This document shows, piece by piece, positions 6,423 through 13,257 of a DNA stretch of 23,396 nt. The translations under genes were made by a program, and so were the position numbers. The stretch is taken from contig LGGY01000131.1 of NCBI GenBank assembly GCA_001509335.1, positions 1 through 23,396 on the forward strand, written 5' to 3'. Numbering within the stretch: the stretch's first letter is position 1; each line of letters begins with the position of its first letter. The stretch is from Fidelibacterota bacterium 46_43 (GTDB lineage Bacteria > Fidelibacterota > Fidelibacteria > Fidelibacterales > Fidelibacteraceae). The notes under the pieces are model-generated. The model saw only the letters and a list, made by a program, of their open reading frames with translations, was not told where the DNA came from and made no database searches.

Positions 6423-8264
6423 TTACGGTATGTCCGCCGTAAAGAGCCACATAACGGATGTCTTTGCCGGGACAGTGGTTTTATAATGGGTATCCAGGGG
6501 GATTTTTCCGGCGTTGTGAAGGGGCGATATGAGTTCTGTATGTTTACCGTTGATTTCAGGGACCAGCGAATTCATTGTGACAGGGACAGGCTCTGAGTTG
6601 TCATTGTAGATCAGTATCAGGATACTGTGGTTATTCCGCCGCCAGGCGGCATAGAGAGAATCCCCCATGAGGATATGTTCCAAGGGTGCAGTGAAAAGAC
6701 CGGGGTGTTCCTGCCGGAGACGGTTCCATCGCCTGAATTGTTCATAAAGCAGGTTTTCCACCTCATTCCGACCTTCCTGTGTAAAGGCTGAGCGGGCATC
6801 ACCCGGAAACCCTCCGGGGAATTTTTTCCGGTTCTCGGGATCGTGTCCGCCGGTCATTCCGATTTCATCCCCATAATAAATCTGTGGGATTCCTCTAAGA
6901 CCGTACAACAGGGTATAGGCATTCACATAAGCCCGGATGTCTTCCCCCGTGTCTGTGAAAAAGCGACCCATGTCGTGATTATCCATAAAAACCGTCATCA
7001 TGGAAGGATTCCGGTAAATAAAATCCAAAGAGAGATTTTCATAGAATGTTTTGATTCCCGTTTTGCCAGTTGTCAGTTGATGAATCTGGCTGGAATGGGC
7101 AAAATCCGTTATGGAGCTGAGCCCGTTCTGCAAGTCTGGCCGGTGGTTGAAGAAAAATGAGAGGGGTGTTTTTTCAAAAACCATGGTTTCCCCAAGAATA
7201 AAAAGACCGGGATACTCTTTCCGGACACCCCGGACCCATGCGGCGGAACCTGCAGTATCTGAATAAGGCCAGGTATCCTGCCGGATGCCATCCAATCCAA
7301 AGGTTTCAATCCACCAGATGGCATGGGTTATCCAGTAATCCACCACAGCGTCATGCCGCAAATTCATATCTGCCAGGTATCCGGCAAACCATCCGGACTG
7401 GACAATTTCCCGCAGGGAATCCGGCCCCCACGTGTTGATAACATCAAAGATCCGGTAATTGCAAGGTTTAAAGTCCTCCACGGTGTAATTGATCCATTCG
7501 GAAGATGGTGGATTCTGGGCCAGGGGATGGGAAGGGGAGATGTGATTGATAATATGATCCATGATGACCTTTATTCCCATGGACTGGCTTTTATCTACCA
7601 GTTCCCGGTAGGCCTGGAAGTCCCCCAGATGTGGCTCGATGGCATAAAGGTCCGTGGGAGTGTATCCATGATAGCAGTTGATGTAATTGTTTTCAAAAAC
7701 CGGTGTCATCCAAAGGACCGTGATTCCTAAATCCTGAAGGTAATCCAGATGATGGATCACTCCTTGAAGGTCCCCACCGCGCCGGCCCCATGGATGTTCA
7801 GGACGTACCGGATCTTTGTGTCCCGGGATGAAATTCCGTTCCGTATCCACATCAGAGAACCGGTCTGGCATCAGCAGGTATATCACATCCCGTGCATCGA
7901 TATCCGCCGGTAGTTTCCCATTCCGTTCTGCAATGGGGAATTCCAGAATTACAGATTCACGGCTCAGGAGCCCTGTTTTCTTTGAAAAAGTGATGGTTTC
8001 CGTCCCGCTTTTGAGGATTTTCAGTGTCACCCGGTGATAGGCCGGATTGGGATAGGGGTGTTCTTCCAGAATTTCGGCATATTCTCCGCTTGTCTGCGCG
8101 GAAAAACTATTAAAATTATCTCCATAGACCAATAGGGTGACAGTGTCGGTTTCCATGCCGATCCACCAGTTTGGCGGCTCGGTTTTTGTGATTGTCAGTG
8201 AAAAAAGTGATTTCGCCGAGACAATAAGAACCAGCGGGAAAACCTTAAACAAAGTATATTTCAT
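6423..8264 (-). CDS. Secreted GH13 alpha-amylase family enzyme (SusA/neopullulanase-cyclomaltodextrinase type)
   Basis: This 613-residue glycoside hydrolase has an N-terminal export signal (hydrophobic ~8-23, no lipobox), so it is probably periplasmic. An N-terminal beta domain (~25-112, PPNWWIGM..D..TLLVYGDNF) matches the cyclomaltodextrinase N-domain of SusA-like enzymes. The catalytic barrel follows: region I DHIINH at 236-241, region II GIRQD with nucleophile D330, region III LGET with acid/base E359, and region IV FMDNHD with D431. A small C-terminal beta domain occupies ~530-613. It should cleave alpha-1,4 (perhaps also alpha-1,6) glucan oligosaccharides into maltose or glucose. Only seven bases separate its ATG from the thioredoxin stop, so the two are co-transcribed. 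No SusC/SusD partners are in the window. The exact substrate (starch, pullulan or cyclodextrin) cannot be decided from sequence. Confidence 0.92.
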   Translation of the reverse strand: MKYTLFKVFPLVLIVSAKSLFSLTITKTEPPNWWIGMETDTVTLLVYGDNFNSFSAQTSGEYAEILEEHPYPNPAYHRVTLKILKSGTETITFSKKTGLLSRESVILEFPIAERNGKLPADIDARDVIYLLMPDRFSDVDTERNFIPGHKDPVRPEHPWGRRGGDLQGVIHHLDYLQDLGITVLWMTPVFENNYINCYHGYTPTDLYAIEPHLGDFQAYRELVDKSQSMGIKVIMDHIINHISPSHPLAQNPPSSEWINYTVEDFKPCNYRIFDVINTWGPDSLREIVQSGWFAGYLADMNLRHDAVVDYWITHAIWWIETFGLDGIRQDTWPYSDTAGSAAWVRGVRKEYPGLFILGETMVFEKTPLSFFFNHRPDLQNGLSSITDFAHSSQIHQLTTGKTGIKTFYENLSLDFIYRNPSMMTVFMDNHDMGRFFTDTGEDIRAYVNAYTLLYGLRGIPQIYYGDEIGMTGGHDPENRKKFPGGFPGDARSAFTQEGRNEVENLLYEQFRRWNRLRQEHPGLFTAPLEHILMGDSLYAAWRRNNHSILILIYNDNSEPVPVTMNSLVPEINGKHTELISPLHNAGKIPLDTHYKTTVPAKTSVMWLFTADIP

Positions 8265-8271
8265 CGGAAGC

Positions 8272-8598
8272 CTAAAGGATTGATTGAATCTTTTGCCGGA
8301 TCACATTTTTTGGAACAGCACCAATAATGGAGTCAGCTACCGTCCCGTTTTTAAAAATCATCAGGGTGGGGATAGACCGGATCCCGAATTTTTGAGAAGT
8401 GACCGGAGAATTATCCACATTGACTTTGGCAACGATAATCTTACCTTTCATCTCAGCGGCGATGTCTTCCAGAAACGGGGCGATCATGCGGCAGGGCATA
8501 CACCATTCTGCCCAAAAATCGACGAGGACGGGGACTTCACTTTTTAAGACATCCTTTTCAAAACTTGCATCATTGACATTGATGACATTTTCAGCCAT
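8272..8598 (-). CDS. Thioredoxin with a CMPC active site
   Basis: This 108-residue protein is the normal length for thioredoxin and consists of a single thioredoxin domain. The active site is W32-C33-M34-P35-C36 within VDFWAEWCMPCRMIAP. The cis-proline loop SIPT (P77) and the FGIRSIPTLMIFKNG stretch are intact. There is no signal peptide, so it acts in the cytoplasm, donating electrons to reductases and reducing disulfides. The usual CGPC is replaced by CMPC; the residue between the cysteines tunes redox potential, so this one may differ from canonical TrxA. ATG 8598 has AGGAG nine bases upstream. It lies 87 bases downstream of the ABC-2 permease and seven bases ahead of the amylase gene. It could be named trxA, but other thioredoxins may exist in the genome. 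Confidence 0.93.
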   Translation of the reverse strand: MAENVINVNDASFEKDVLKSEVPVLVDFWAEWCMPCRMIAPFLEDIAAEMKGKIIVAKVNVDNSPVTSQKFGIRSIPTLMIFKNGTVADSIIGAVPKNVIRQKIQSIL

Positions 8599-8685
8599 AT
8601 TGATCTGCTCCTGATTTAGTGTTTTCGAGTTAATCCGGTATTTAAAATAACATTTCCAGTTTTAGTTCGCACGAATTTTGTTACG

Positions 8686-9945
8686 TTACCGGGAAAGTGA
8701 CCGGTTCCACCGGAGTATTTCCTGGAAGGTCGGCCTTTTTCCATACATGAGAACCGCCAGGCGGAATATGCGGGATGAGAGCCAAATCAGGAAAATAATC
8801 CAGACAACCAGATACAGTGCCATGCCCAGAATACTCCAGAATGAGGGAGTGGATATTCCGATACGGGCAATCATCAGCAAAGGAGTGATCAGCGGGATGT
8901 AAGACAAGACAGCCGAAAGACTGCTTTCAGGATGTTCCAGCATAAAAGAGATAAAATAAATGGGCAATATAGCGATAAGAGATAGAATCCCCCCAAGTTG
9001 CTGAGCATCCCGTTCATTATCAAAAAGAGACCCAAGGGCGACATATATCGTGCTGAACATCAAATATCCCAAAATAAAAAAGATAAAATACCATATCAGG
9101 TGACTGGTATTCATGAGTCCGGACGTCAGTTGGTCGGATAAAAAATGGTTCCCTACCTGATACAGGATAATCATATAAATAAATATTTGTGTTAAACCCA
9201 ACAGCCCCATGCCTAAGATTTTTCCGGCCATGATTTCCGACGGTTTTACGGAGGACAGGAGGAGTTCCACGATTTTATGGGTTCTTTCTTCGATAATACT
9301 CGAAATAATGCTTTGTGAGGTGGTAATAATGCCCATAATCAGCACAAACATAAATACAAAAGGGGTCATGTAGCGGATTAGAATATTTTGACTGGAAAGG
9401 ACTCCTTGATCTGTAAGTTGATATTCCTTCAATTTTACCGGTGTCTGGATAAAAGCAAGCACATCCCGGTTCAAGCCTGCTTTATCCATCCGATAGGATT
9501 CTGCAGCGTCCTGAAGTCCGCTTTGTATCCGGTTGATGTGCTCAGGTCCCATATTTTTGTAGTAGATTTCTGAAACAATGGTATCCGATTCTGCCAGGTG
9601 GACGGTTAATACGGCATCCGCCATATTCTGTCCGATTATGTGGCGTATCAGGGTGTCTTTTTCCGTTTCAGTTCTGTTGGATTGCCGGGTAAAAAGATAA
9701 CGGGGTTCATTATTTTCCAGCCGGTATTTCCGGTTGAATGTGTTTTCAATGGTATCAGCCAGGGCTTTGTCCGGGCACATCAGAACCAGGTATTCAGGTT
9801 CTGGGCCGCTTTTCATGGCAAGCATTTGGGGGCCAATGGCAAGAGCCAGAATGATGAAAGGGAGGATAATAGACAGGATAAAGGCTTTGGAACGGACCCT
9901 GTGAATGTATTCCCATTGGAGTATTGTCCGGATATTTTGCCACAT
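8686..9945 (-). CDS. ABC-2 type transporter permease (NatB-like)
   Basis: This 419-residue inner-membrane permease has an N-terminal cytoplasmic stretch (MWQNIRTILQWEYIHRVRSK), a first helix ~21-40, and a soluble extracytoplasmic domain of roughly 150 residues. At least five hydrophobic helices follow, starting around MTPFVFMFVLIMGIITT. The motif SIISSIIEERTHKIVELLLSS with KPSEIMAGKILG is diagnostic of the NatB/YhaP-type ABC-2 permeases. I chose ATG 9945 because GAGG lies six bases upstream and it follows the ATPase stop by one base (TAA-T-ATG). The frame is open to 10023, but that longer form would run into the ATPase gene. Together with the ATPase it forms an exporter; NatAB exports Na+ in Bacillus, but relatives have other or unknown substrates. 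Confidence 0.9.
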   Translation of the reverse strand: MWQNIRTILQWEYIHRVRSKAFILSIILPFIILALAIGPQMLAMKSGPEPEYLVLMCPDKALADTIENTFNRKYRLENNEPRYLFTRQSNRTETEKDTLIRHIIGQNMADAVLTVHLAESDTIVSEIYYKNMGPEHINRIQSGLQDAAESYRMDKAGLNRDVLAFIQTPVKLKEYQLTDQGVLSSQNILIRYMTPFVFMFVLIMGIITTSQSIISSIIEERTHKIVELLLSSVKPSEIMAGKILGMGLLGLTQIFIYMIILYQVGNHFLSDQLTSGLMNTSHLIWYFIFFILGYLMFSTIYVALGSLFDNERDAQQLGGILSLIAILPIYFISFMLEHPESSLSAVLSYIPLITPLLMIARIGISTPSFWSILGMALYLVVWIIFLIWLSSRIFRLAVLMYGKRPTFQEILRWNRSLSR

Positions 9946-9946
9946 A

Positions 9947-10831
9947 TTACGCCTCAACCCGTTTGATGAAAATATCTTCAAGGGATGGGGAATACCGGGC
10001 GATGCCGTCGATGTCACAGGCATCCGTCAGGCGGCAGACCACTTCTTTAAAAGGGAGGTGATCAGGCAAATACCCCCGGAGAATATTATCCCGGATGTGA
10101 TATGATTTGAAGAGTCCGCCGGGAATTTTATCCGGCCTGGTTCTGAAACGGACCTCAATTTGCTGATCTCCGTGTTCTTCTTTGATGGATGCAAGATCGC
10201 CTTCCAATACAACCTGTCCCTTGTTGATCAGGCAGATATGATCGCAGAGTTTTTCAACCTGGTCCATCTGGTGGGTACTGAGGACGATGGTTTTTCCTTC
10301 ATCCCGGAACTCACGGATGATATCCTTCAGGATCATTTGATTGACCGGGTCCAGACCGGTAAAGGGTTCATCGAGGATGAGAAGGTCGGGAAAACTGACC
10401 GAGGCGACAATAAACTGGATTTTCTGTTGATTCCCCTTGGAGAGCTCGCTGACCTTGCGATCCGCCTGATCCCCCATGCCGAAACGGTCCAGCCAGACCT
10501 GACAGTGATCGGCTGCTTCTTTTAGTGAGAGTCCCTTCAACTGACCGAAAAACCGGATCACTTCCCGGATCTTCCGTTTTTGATAGAGCCCGCGCTCTTC
10601 AGGCAGATAACCCAGTTTTCGACTGTCGACTGCTCCCGATGTCCCGTTGCCGATGCGGATTGTGCCGGAATCCGGCTGAATAATATTCATGATCATCCGG
10701 ATTGTTGTGGTTTTTCCAGCCCCGTTGGGTCCTAGAAGACCATAGACAGATCCCCGGCCTACCTGAAAGGAAACATCCTGAACGGCATGTACATTTTCAA
10801 AGTGTTTTGTGACCTTTTCCAGTTTTAGCAT
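9947..10831 (-). CDS. ABC-2 exporter ATPase (NatA-like)
   Basis: This 294-residue ATPase has Walker A GPNGAGKTT at 34-42, signature LSKGNQQK at 130-137, Walker B LILDEP at 151-156, and switch His187. LSKGNQQKIQF and the YLPEERGLY segment (~75-83) are typical of the NatA/YhaQ subgroup. A C-terminal DUF4162-like extension (~222-294, ending SPSLEDIFIKRVEA) is also characteristic of this subgroup. ATG 10831 gives the family-typical start MLKLEKVTKHFENV and has GGAG seven bases upstream; the open frame extends to 10882 without a better start. It is the first gene of the minus-strand run and its stop lies one base before the permease ATG, so the two are translated as a unit. It sits back to back with the plus-strand gene at 10974, so promoters for both directions must lie in 10832-10973. 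Confidence 0.93.
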   Translation of the reverse strand: MLKLEKVTKHFENVHAVQDVSFQVGRGSVYGLLGPNGAGKTTTIRMIMNIIQPDSGTIRIGNGTSGAVDSRKLGYLPEERGLYQKRKIREVIRFFGQLKGLSLKEAADHCQVWLDRFGMGDQADRKVSELSKGNQQKIQFIVASVSFPDLLILDEPFTGLDPVNQMILKDIIREFRDEGKTIVLSTHQMDQVEKLCDHICLINKGQVVLEGDLASIKEEHGDQQIEVRFRTRPDKIPGGLFKSYHIRDNILRGYLPDHLPFKEVVCRLTDACDIDGIARYSPSLEDIFIKRVEA

Positions 10832-10902
10832 ATCAAATCTCCAGAAGTAGGAGAAATTACTTTGCATCGACCATGAAAGCAAATTCTCAATAAAAATAAT
10901 TA

Positions 10903-10931
10903 TTGTAAGGTTAATAAATTCATGGTAGTAT
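10903..10931 (+). promoter_or_regulatory. Candidate promoter for the small gene ahead of the sigma-factor gene
   Basis: TTGTAA at 10903-10908 and TAGTAT at 10926-10931 are separated by 17 bases, each matching four of six sigma-70 consensus positions. The surrounding 10880-10950 is strongly AT-rich, as promoter regions are. TACAAT at 10941-10946 is a better -10 alone but lacks a partner -35. The AT-rich interval also has to hold the promoter of the divergent NatAB-like genes. Consensus for this organism's sigma factor is not known, so the call is weak. Confidence 0.25.
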
Positions 10932-10973
10932 TATTAAGAATACAATAAAGCAAGTGAAACAGAGGAGGACAAG

Positions 10974-11393
10974 ATGTCAAAAGTCTTTGATGATATTAAG
11001 AATTTTTTAAACGATTGGTGGATCAAAAACGGCCCCAAAGTGGAAGGTATGGTTAAAACCACGGCTGAAAAAGCTGAACATCTTACTCAGAAAACCCGTC
11101 TGAAATATGATTTATACCAGGCTGGACGGGATTTGGCAAAAGCCTACGAAGAACTGGGTGAAAAGGTTTATCACGACATGAGTGAGAACAAAAAATTTGA
11201 CTTCTCCGGGGATGATGACATTCAGGTGCTGATGGATCGGATTGTTCTTGGCGAAAAGAAGGTCCAGGAAATCCGGGATGAACTGTCACAGGTGGGAATG
11301 TCACCGGAAGAAGATCCTTTTGAAGAGGAAGCTCCGGAAGATATCGCTGCAGCCGATGTTCCGGAGACGGATGAAACAAAGCCCGGAGAATAA
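10974..11393 (+). CDS. Small acidic coiled-coil protein, function unknown
   Basis: This 139-residue protein is one I do not recognise. It is clearly expressed by design: GAGGAGG at 10962-10968 lies five bases before ATG 10974. Residues 1-20 (MSKVFDDIKNFLNDWW) look like an amphipathic helix. Residues ~25-110 are helical and charged (LKYDLYQAGRDLAKAYEELGEKV, then VLMDRIVLGEKKVQEIRDEL) and probably form a coiled coil. The last ~30 residues are very acidic and low in complexity (EEDPFEEEAPEDIAAADV and on). There is no signal peptide or membrane helix, so it should be cytoplasmic. Its stop is 15 bases upstream of the sigma-factor ATG, which has no good SD of its own, so the two are likely co-transcribed. 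A role linked to the sigma factor or envelope stress is speculation. Confidence 0.8.
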   Translation: MSKVFDDIKNFLNDWWIKNGPKVEGMVKTTAEKAEHLTQKTRLKYDLYQAGRDLAKAYEELGEKVYHDMSENKKFDFSGDDDIQVLMDRIVLGEKKVQEIRDELSQVGMSPEEDPFEEEAPEDIAAADVPETDETKPGE

Positions 11394-11408
11394 CGATCCA
11401 CTGAAAAC

Positions 11409-12281
11409 ATGAAGCATCGGAAACGAGACATATCCTACATCTCCCGGAAATGGGGGGTGAGTCCCAATTTATCCAGTTATCTTGAAGAAATTGCCGATAC
11501 GGAACCCCTGCCGCCGGAAGAAGAGATCCGCCTGAGTCAACTTATCAAACAGGGAGATAAAGATGCCCTGAATAAGATGCTTTGTGCCAATTTGCGATTT
11601 GTGGTGTCCATTGCCAAAAAGTATCAGAACCGGGGACTTCCTCTGGAGGATTTAATCAACATAGGTAATTTGGGACTGATAAAGGCGGCTCACCGTTATG
11701 ATGAAAGCCGTGGATTTAAATTCATCTCTTATGCCGTTTGGTGGATTAGGCAGACTATTCTTCAGGCATTGGCTGAACAATCCCGCACGATCCGCATCCC
11801 GCTGACCATGGTTTCTATCATGAACAAATATGCACGGGAGATGGAACACCTGGAGCAGACGTATGAGCGGGAGCCGAATTTCGAAGAGCTGGCGCAGGAC
11901 ATGGATATCAACCAGGACACGCTGGAAAAAACCCTCCAGCTCAACACATCTCCCCTCTCGGTGGATGCCCCGGTCCGTGATGAAAGCGATTCATATTTTC
12001 TGGATATTATCGAAGATGAAGATGCCGATGCACCGGACAGCGAACTCATGGATGAGTCCCTGAAGTTTGAGTTGCACGATGTGTTGAAAAATCTTACAGA
12101 CAGGGAACAAAAAATTATAAAAATGTACTATGGATTGGAAAATTATCCTAAAATGACTCTTGAAGAGATCGGGGAAAAGGTCAATCTGACCCGGGAACGG
12201 GTCCGGCAAATCAAGGAAAAAGGCATCCTGAAGCTCCGGCATATCAGCCGGGCAAGGCTGTTGCAGAAGTTTTTAGGTTAA
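11409..12281 (+). CDS. rpoD: Primary RNA polymerase sigma factor (RpoD/SigA), short FCB type
   Basis: This 290-residue sigma-70 directs core RNA polymerase to promoters. Regions in order: 1.2 (SPNLSSYLEEIADTEPLPPEEE), 2.1-2.4 (ANLRFVVSIAKKYQNRGL, DLINIGNLGLIKAAHRYD, then GFKFISYAVWWIRQTI and QALAEQSRTIRIP), region 3 (~130-190, ending SVDAPVRDE), and region 4 (LTDREQKIIKMYYGLE, MTLEEIGEKVNLTRERVRQI, the helix-turn-helix). Region 1.1 and the long insert of E. coli RpoD are missing, as in Bacteroidetes primary sigma factors of about the same length. The near-perfect region 2.4 argues for the housekeeping factor rather than an alternative one. No SD is close to ATG 11409 (nearest GGAG is 21 bases away). 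Initiation may depend on translation of the gene just upstream. Confidence 0.92.
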   Translation: MKHRKRDISYISRKWGVSPNLSSYLEEIADTEPLPPEEEIRLSQLIKQGDKDALNKMLCANLRFVVSIAKKYQNRGLPLEDLINIGNLGLIKAAHRYDESRGFKFISYAVWWIRQTILQALAEQSRTIRIPLTMVSIMNKYAREMEHLEQTYEREPNFEELAQDMDINQDTLEKTLQLNTSPLSVDAPVRDESDSYFLDIIEDEDADAPDSELMDESLKFELHDVLKNLTDREQKIIKMYYGLENYPKMTLEEIGEKVNLTRERVRQIKEKGILKLRHISRARLLQKFLG

Positions 12282-12284
12282 CAC

Positions 12285-12313
12285 TTGATTGAAAGTAAAT
12301 TCACCCTTAAAAT
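12285..12313 (+). promoter_or_regulatory. Candidate promoter placing transcription start at the M23 peptidase ATG
   Basis: TTGATT at 12285-12290 and TAAAAT at 12308-12313 are separated by exactly 17 bases (four and five of six consensus positions). A start about seven bases past the -10 falls near 12320, two bases before ATG 12322. No SD precedes that ATG. The layout fits a leaderless or near-leaderless transcript for the peptidase, starting right after the sigma-factor stop. Confidence 0.4.
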
Positions 12314-12321
12314 ATAAACGT

Positions 12322-13257
12322 ATGAGCCCACGACTGAAAAAATCACACAATACAAAGTTTCTCATCTTTTTTGAGCGTGCATCGGAAATGCGGGAGATGG
12401 TGATTCCCGTCAGACGAATGGTACAGATTATTTGTCTGGTGTTTTTATTCTTATCCATGACTATCTATGGGTCTGCCCAGTATCTTGCAGGCATTTACTA
12501 TGAAGAAAAAATCAAGGCGATTACGGCGGATAATGATGATCTGACATCGGTGCTATCAGAAATGCGGACCCGGATTTCCACCCTGCAGAACCAGATTGAT
12601 GTAATTGTGGAAAAGGATAAAACCTTGCGCCTTTATGCCAATCTGCCGGAGATTGACCAGGATATCCGGAAAATGGGCGTGGGTGGACGTGTGACCGAAG
12701 ATTTCAATCTGGACAATCTGGATCCGGAAGATGAAAGCACCCTTGAGAAGATGGATCTGAATCTGAAAGCCCTTTCACAGACCATCAAGCTTGAACTCAT
12801 GAGTTATGAGACACTTTTTGAAACGTTGCAGAGTCAGAAAGACCGGTTTGAGAGTATTCCATCTATTTCTCCCACAAAGTTGGGTTATCTTTCTTCCCGT
12901 TTTGGATATCGCCTGGATCCCTTCAACGGCGAACGGACTTTTCATCATGGGATTGATATCGCCGCAACAACCGGTACCCATGTCTATGCCACAGCCGGTG
13001 GGAAAGTTGTCTATGCAAGGTATAACGGCGGTTATGGATATACGATTAAAATCGAACATGGCTATGGATATGCCACTATTTATGCGCATTTGAGCCGCAT
13101 GAATGTCCAAAAAGGACAGATTGTCCGACGGGGAGATGTCATTGGATTTGTTGGAAACTCCGGCCGCTCAACAGGCCCGCACCTTCACTATGAAGTGCGG
13201 TATCAAAACAATCCCGTCAACCCTATCGAATATATCTGGACCGACGCTTCTCTCTAA
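12322..13257 (+). CDS. Membrane-anchored M23 family metallopeptidase (murein endopeptidase-like)
   Basis: This 311-residue protein has a basic cytoplasmic N-terminus (MSPRLKKSHNTKF), one membrane helix (~34-50), a coiled-coil stalk (~60-100, AITADNDDLTSVLSEMRTRI), a linker, and a C-terminal LytM/M23 domain (~190-305). Zinc ligands are visible: H208-x3-D212 in FHHGIDIAA, and H289 in GPHLHYEV (H287-L288-H289); H256 in YAHL is the conserved catalytic histidine. FGYRLDPFNGERTFHHG is typical of active M23 enzymes that cut peptidoglycan cross-bridges, although some coiled-coil relatives act as divisome regulators. I chose ATG 12322. The frame is open from a TTG at 12289, which would sit inside the promoter-like element. 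The stop overlaps the stop of the convergent beta-propeller gene. Confidence 0.9.
   Translation: MSPRLKKSHNTKFLIFFERASEMREMVIPVRRMVQIICLVFLFLSMTIYGSAQYLAGIYYEEKIKAITADNDDLTSVLSEMRTRISTLQNQIDVIVEKDKTLRLYANLPEIDQDIRKMGVGGRVTEDFNLDNLDPEDESTLEKMDLNLKALSQTIKLELMSYETLFETLQSQKDRFESIPSISPTKLGYLSSRFGYRLDPFNGERTFHHGIDIAATTGTHVYATAGGKVVYARYNGGYGYTIKIEHGYGYATIYAHLSRMNVQKGQIVRRGDVIGFVGNSGRSTGPHLHYEVRYQNNPVNPIEYIWTDASL

Noticed and set aside
8599..8685. Possible promoter or terminator between the ABC-2 permease and thioredoxin genes.
   Set aside because: I found no pair of -35/-10 hexamers with sensible spacing and only a 4-bp stem (TTCG/CGAA); nothing in these 87 bases can be called beyond the thioredoxin SD.
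12289..12321. TTG at 12289 as start of the M23 peptidase, adding 11 residues.
   Set aside because: It falls within the promoter-like element, has no SD, and homologous proteins plausibly begin with the basic MSPRLKK-type segment.
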